A stretch of 54,911 bases of DNA. It comes from Candidatus Dadabacteria bacterium CSP1-2. Its GTDB lineage: Bacteria > Desulfobacterota_D > UBA1144 > Nemesobacterales > CSP1-2. The position numbers and the translations under genes are program-made. Shown in pieces: positions 52,305 to 54,911 of this stretch (its first letter is position 1; every line of letters begins with the position of its first letter). Under the pieces are notes generated by a model. That model did not search any database. It had not been told where the DNA came from and worked only from the letters and a program-made list of their open reading frames with translations. The stretch lies in assembly GCA_001443445.1 (NCBI GenBank), contig LDXN01000012.1, forward strand, positions 1-54,911, written 5' to 3'.

Positions 52305-54767
52305 ATGAAACTTATCCCGAAAGCATTTTTTGCTGGGTTCTTTCTTGTTGCTTTAGTTTCCTTTTTAAATTTCGAATCTAGTGGATTAGCTAGTCAAGAG
52401 AACGATAATAAGAATACTGCTGGTGTTATCGCAGAATTTAATACTGAAACTGTAAGAGAAAGTCCTTTACTTCCTAAAACAAATAAGTCATTTGTGTCTC
52501 AGTCTCAAGTTGTGACTTCTACTCACAAACAGCAAATTGCTACAGGCTCAAATAAGGTTGAAAGCATTGGTTTTGGGGTTCAAGGTTTGGTTGGAATAGT
52601 TACAATAAGAACAACTGTTCCAGTAAAGTTTGAGGAGCTTCCTAAAGGGGAAAAGAGGCTTAATATAAAGCTTTTAGATGTTTTTCTTTCTGAAGAATTG
52701 CAGGTTTCGCGAGACGTAAATGAGTTTGGTAGCCCAGTTAGCTTCATAAGTACCTTTAAAGACCCTGCTGTTGAAGAGGATGTAATAGTCATTGTGGAAC
52801 TTAAAGAGGATGCAATGGCTGAGCTTAAACAGCAAGAAAATGTGCTTACTTTAAGAGTTATAAAACAGAGTGGAGAGGAAAAGATAAAGGTATCAGAGAA
52901 AACTCAGGTGGAAAAATCTCAGCCTTCCGCTCAACCCAATTCTCCAAAAGAGACAGTGGCTACCAGCCACAAAGAGGAAAATACTCCAAAGGTGATCGAG
53001 GAAGATGTATTACCTACAACAACGCAAATGGTAGAATCTCAGCCGTCCACTCAGTCATCTCCATCTGGAGCGCCTGGCAGCGCTGCCTTGAACACTGTAG
53101 AGAGCATAGGTTTTGAGGTAAAAGAGGGGGTAGGAATAGTAACTATAAAAACATCAGCTCCTGTCACATATGAGGAGCTCCCTAAAGAAGAAAAAAAGCT
53201 TAATATAAGTCTTCAAGATGTTTTCCTTCCTGAAGAACTTCAGGTCAGTAGGAACGTTAATGATTTTGATAGCCCCGTAAGCTTCATATCTTCCTTTAGA
53301 GACCCACTCATAGCAAGGAAGGTTATAGTCGTTGTGGACCTCAAAGAAGACGCACCTGTTGAGGTTAAACAGGAGGGAAATTTTATCACTGTCAACATTG
53401 GAACACCCCAAGGAGAGGAAAAGTTAACCGAGGGGTTACAGCCGGTGCCAGAGGGTCCTCTCTATGCATTTGATTTTCGTATCACAACTACGCCAGGAGC
53501 AAAGAAAGCCTATCGAGGCCAGCTTGTTTCCTTTGATTTCAAAGATGCTGATGTGAGAGATGTGCTTAAAATCCTTGCGGACATAAGCGGTTTTAACTTT
53601 ATTGTTTCAAAGGATGTAAAAGGAACTGTTACTTTAAAGCTTTCAAACGTTCCATGGGACTTGGCTCTTGACATAGTGCTTGAGGACGCTATTCTTGGCG
53701 CAGTTGTTGAAGGAAATGTAATTAAGGTCGCCCCACTTAAGACAATTCAAGCTAAGCAGACTGCAATCCGGGCGGCCGCTAGGTCAAAAGAACAGCTTGA
53801 GCCTCTTATTACAAGACAAATTTTTATAAACTATGCTACTGCTGATGAACTCACACCCCTTGCAGACCCGCTTCTTAGCCCAAGAGGGGATATCAAGGTT
53901 GATACACGCACTAATAGTATATTAGTTACAGATACAGAAATTAGGGTAAAGCAAATTGAAGAACTCTTAAAAAGCCTTGATACAAGAACCCCTCAGGTGT
54001 TAATAGAAGCACGAGTCGTTCAGGCAACACTTGATTTCGTCCAGGAGCTTGGTGTACAGTGGGGTGCTAATTACCTCGCATCCGCTGCAACTGGCAACCC
54101 AACAGGCGCCTTCTTCCCGTCAAGTATTCAAACAGGGGGCGTTACTCCTGGGAATCCACCACCATTTGGAAATATAGGAAATAACTTTTTAGTTGATCTT
54201 CCTGCAGCCGTTGGCACTGGATCAGGTGGAGCATTAGGGATTATTCTAGGTAGTCTTACAGGTGCATTTGATCTCGATATAAGACTCTCAGCCCTTGAAA
54301 ATAGGGGAGATGGTAGAATCCTCTCATCCCCTAGGGTTCTAACCCTAAATAATCAACCTGCAAGAATAGAGCAGGGTGTTTCTATTCCGTTCCTCAGTGT
54401 TTCTGCAGCAGGTACTCAGACACAATTTGTTGATGCAGTTCTCTCACTTGAAGTTACCCCTCAGGTAACAAACGACAATAGAATACTAATGAATATAAAG
54501 GTCACGGATAACCGCCCTGATCCTGCACTTACGGGAGCAAATGGACAGCCTTCTATAAGGAGAAATGAGGCAGAAACCCAGTCTATAGCATCAGACGGTG
54601 AGACTATTGTTATTGGAGGGATTTTTACAAGGGAAATTGCAGAAAACATGCGAGGAATTCCTTGGTTCAACAGAATTCCGCTTCTTGGATGGCTTTTTAG
54701 AACCACAAGGAATGCTGACGCAAGAAGAGAACTAATAATCTTTATAACCCCAAGGATAGTTAAGTAA
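52305..54767 (+). CDS. pilQ: Type IV pilus secretin PilQ with duplicated AMIN domain
   Basis: 820 residues. Signal peptide about 1-30. Two homologous AMIN-like domains at about 84-190 and 264-366 (each ESIGF.., EELPK.., LQVSR.V..F.SPVSFIS) joined by a Ser/Gln/Pro-rich linker; secretin short domain at about 403-480 (VSFDFKDADVRDVLKILADI); secretin N at about 500-575 (IFINYATADELTPL); secretin pore from about 575 (PQVLIEARVVQ, LENRGDGRILSSPRVLTLNN, GGIFTREI, LIIFITPRIV). The N-terminal pair would bind peptidoglycan. It follows pilP by 41 nt with SD AAGGAGG. Confidence 0.96.
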   Translation: MKLIPKAFFAGFFLVALVSFLNFESSGLASQENDNKNTAGVIAEFNTETVRESPLLPKTNKSFVSQSQVVTSTHKQQIATGSNKVESIGFGVQGLVGIVTIRTTVPVKFEELPKGEKRLNIKLLDVFLSEELQVSRDVNEFGSPVSFISTFKDPAVEEDVIVIVELKEDAMAELKQQENVLTLRVIKQSGEEKIKVSEKTQVEKSQPSAQPNSPKETVATSHKEENTPKVIEEDVLPTTTQMVESQPSTQSSPSGAPGSAALNTVESIGFEVKEGVGIVTIKTSAPVTYEELPKEEKKLNISLQDVFLPEELQVSRNVNDFDSPVSFISSFRDPLIARKVIVVVDLKEDAPVEVKQEGNFITVNIGTPQGEEKLTEGLQPVPEGPLYAFDFRITTTPGAKKAYRGQLVSFDFKDADVRDVLKILADISGFNFIVSKDVKGTVTLKLSNVPWDLALDIVLEDAILGAVVEGNVIKVAPLKTIQAKQTAIRAAARSKEQLEPLITRQIFINYATADELTPLADPLLSPRGDIKVDTRTNSILVTDTEIRVKQIEELLKSLDTRTPQVLIEARVVQATLDFVQELGVQWGANYLASAATGNPTGAFFPSSIQTGGVTPGNPPPFGNIGNNFLVDLPAAVGTGSGGALGIILGSLTGAFDLDIRLSALENRGDGRILSSPRVLTLNNQPARIEQGVSIPFLSVSAAGTQTQFVDAVLSLEVTPQVTNDNRILMNIKVTDNRPDPALTGANGQPSIRRNEAETQSIASDGETIVIGGIFTREIAENMRGIPWFNRIPLLGWLFRTTRNADARRELIIFITPRIVK

Positions 54768-54781
54768 AGGAGGAAAAGATA

Positions 54782-54911
54782 ATGGAAAAACCCGAGATTT
54801 TGGGTATTGCTTTATTCCCTGCACTTGTCATTTTGACACTTATAATCGCACTAAGCTGTGGACCAAACCCCCCATTTGCCCCTCAGGGCTCAACTGTAGA
54901 GATTGTAAACC
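54782..54911 (+). CDS. Lipoprotein gene, truncated by window end
   Basis: Begins at ATG 54782 with GGAGG upstream, 14 nt after pilQ, and runs off the window. The 43 visible residues are a lipoprotein signal ending in the lipobox ALSC followed by GPNPPFAPQGSTVEI, like the start of Ig-like or Pro-rich secreted lipoproteins. It may be co-transcribed with the pilus operon. Confidence 0.75.
   Translation, partial: MEKPEILGIALFPALVILTLIIALSCGPNPPFAPQGSTVEIVN

Overview
The window looks like chromosomal DNA of an uncultured, Gram-negative, aerobically respiring bacterium of about 40% GC. The evidence is a type IV pilus secretin operon (outer membrane), an OmpA-like protein, lipoproteins, an aa3-type cytochrome c oxidase and a CarD-family regulator. 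The style of gene order and the many dispersed palindromic intergenic repeats recall Desulfobacterota/Dadabacteria-like lineages, but this is inference; no rRNA is present and I cannot place it firmly.

Region by region. 1-7.2 kb: a GC-rich secreted fibronectin-III-like protein with an odd in-frame leader, an SDR oxidoreductase, an alpha/beta hydrolase, a CDF-like transporter, a probably frameshifted small gene, an ECF sigma/anti-sigma pair and an isolated nuoF. 7.2-19.3 kb: an amidase, then a minus-strand pentose-phosphate operon (tkt, tal-pgi fusion, gnd, zwf, glk) diverging from a tetR-type regulator and a primary-like sigma factor whose 5' end appears frameshifted. 19.8-27.6 kb: a type II NADH dehydrogenase facing a minus-strand respiratory cluster (coxB-cytc, coxA, coxC, ctaG, small membrane protein, Rieske, cytochrome b-cytc fusion). 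27.8-35 kb: a GNAT acetyltransferase, a TauE/DUF1634 pair and a glucose-oxidation cluster (glucose dehydrogenase, EamA transporter, gluconolactonase-like protein, gluconokinase, 2-hydroxyacid dehydrogenase). 35-48.5 kb: a small unknown gene coupled to glnE, an alkaline-phosphatase-superfamily protein, a carD-DUF58-BatA-like minus-strand group, a lytic transglycosylase, a coiled-coil/OmpA-like pair, and an XRE regulator - membrane sensor-like protein - lipoprotein operon. 48.9-54.9 kb: tRNA-Phe and pilMNOPQ followed by a truncated lipoprotein gene.

How the genes fit together. Glucose can enter by glucokinase plus Zwf, or by direct oxidation to gluconate followed by gluconokinase; both converge on 6-phosphogluconate and Gnd, and the tkt/tal-pgi enzymes recycle the pentoses. 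NADH is then oxidised by NDH-2, and quinol by a cytochrome bc/Rieske complex and a cytochrome oxidase, each of which carries its own fused cytochrome c domain. No 6-phosphogluconolactonase gene was recognised in the window.

The most interesting candidates for something undescribed are the XRE-sensor-lipoprotein operon (46.4-47.9 kb), the OmpA-like protein that has lost its peptidoglycan-binding residues (44.7-46.1 kb), the leader in front of the GC-rich secreted protein (0.94-1.08 kb), and the symmetrical operator-like sites between tkt and tetR. Start sites were chosen from Shine-Dalgarno (SD) sequences; several genes start with TTG or GTG.
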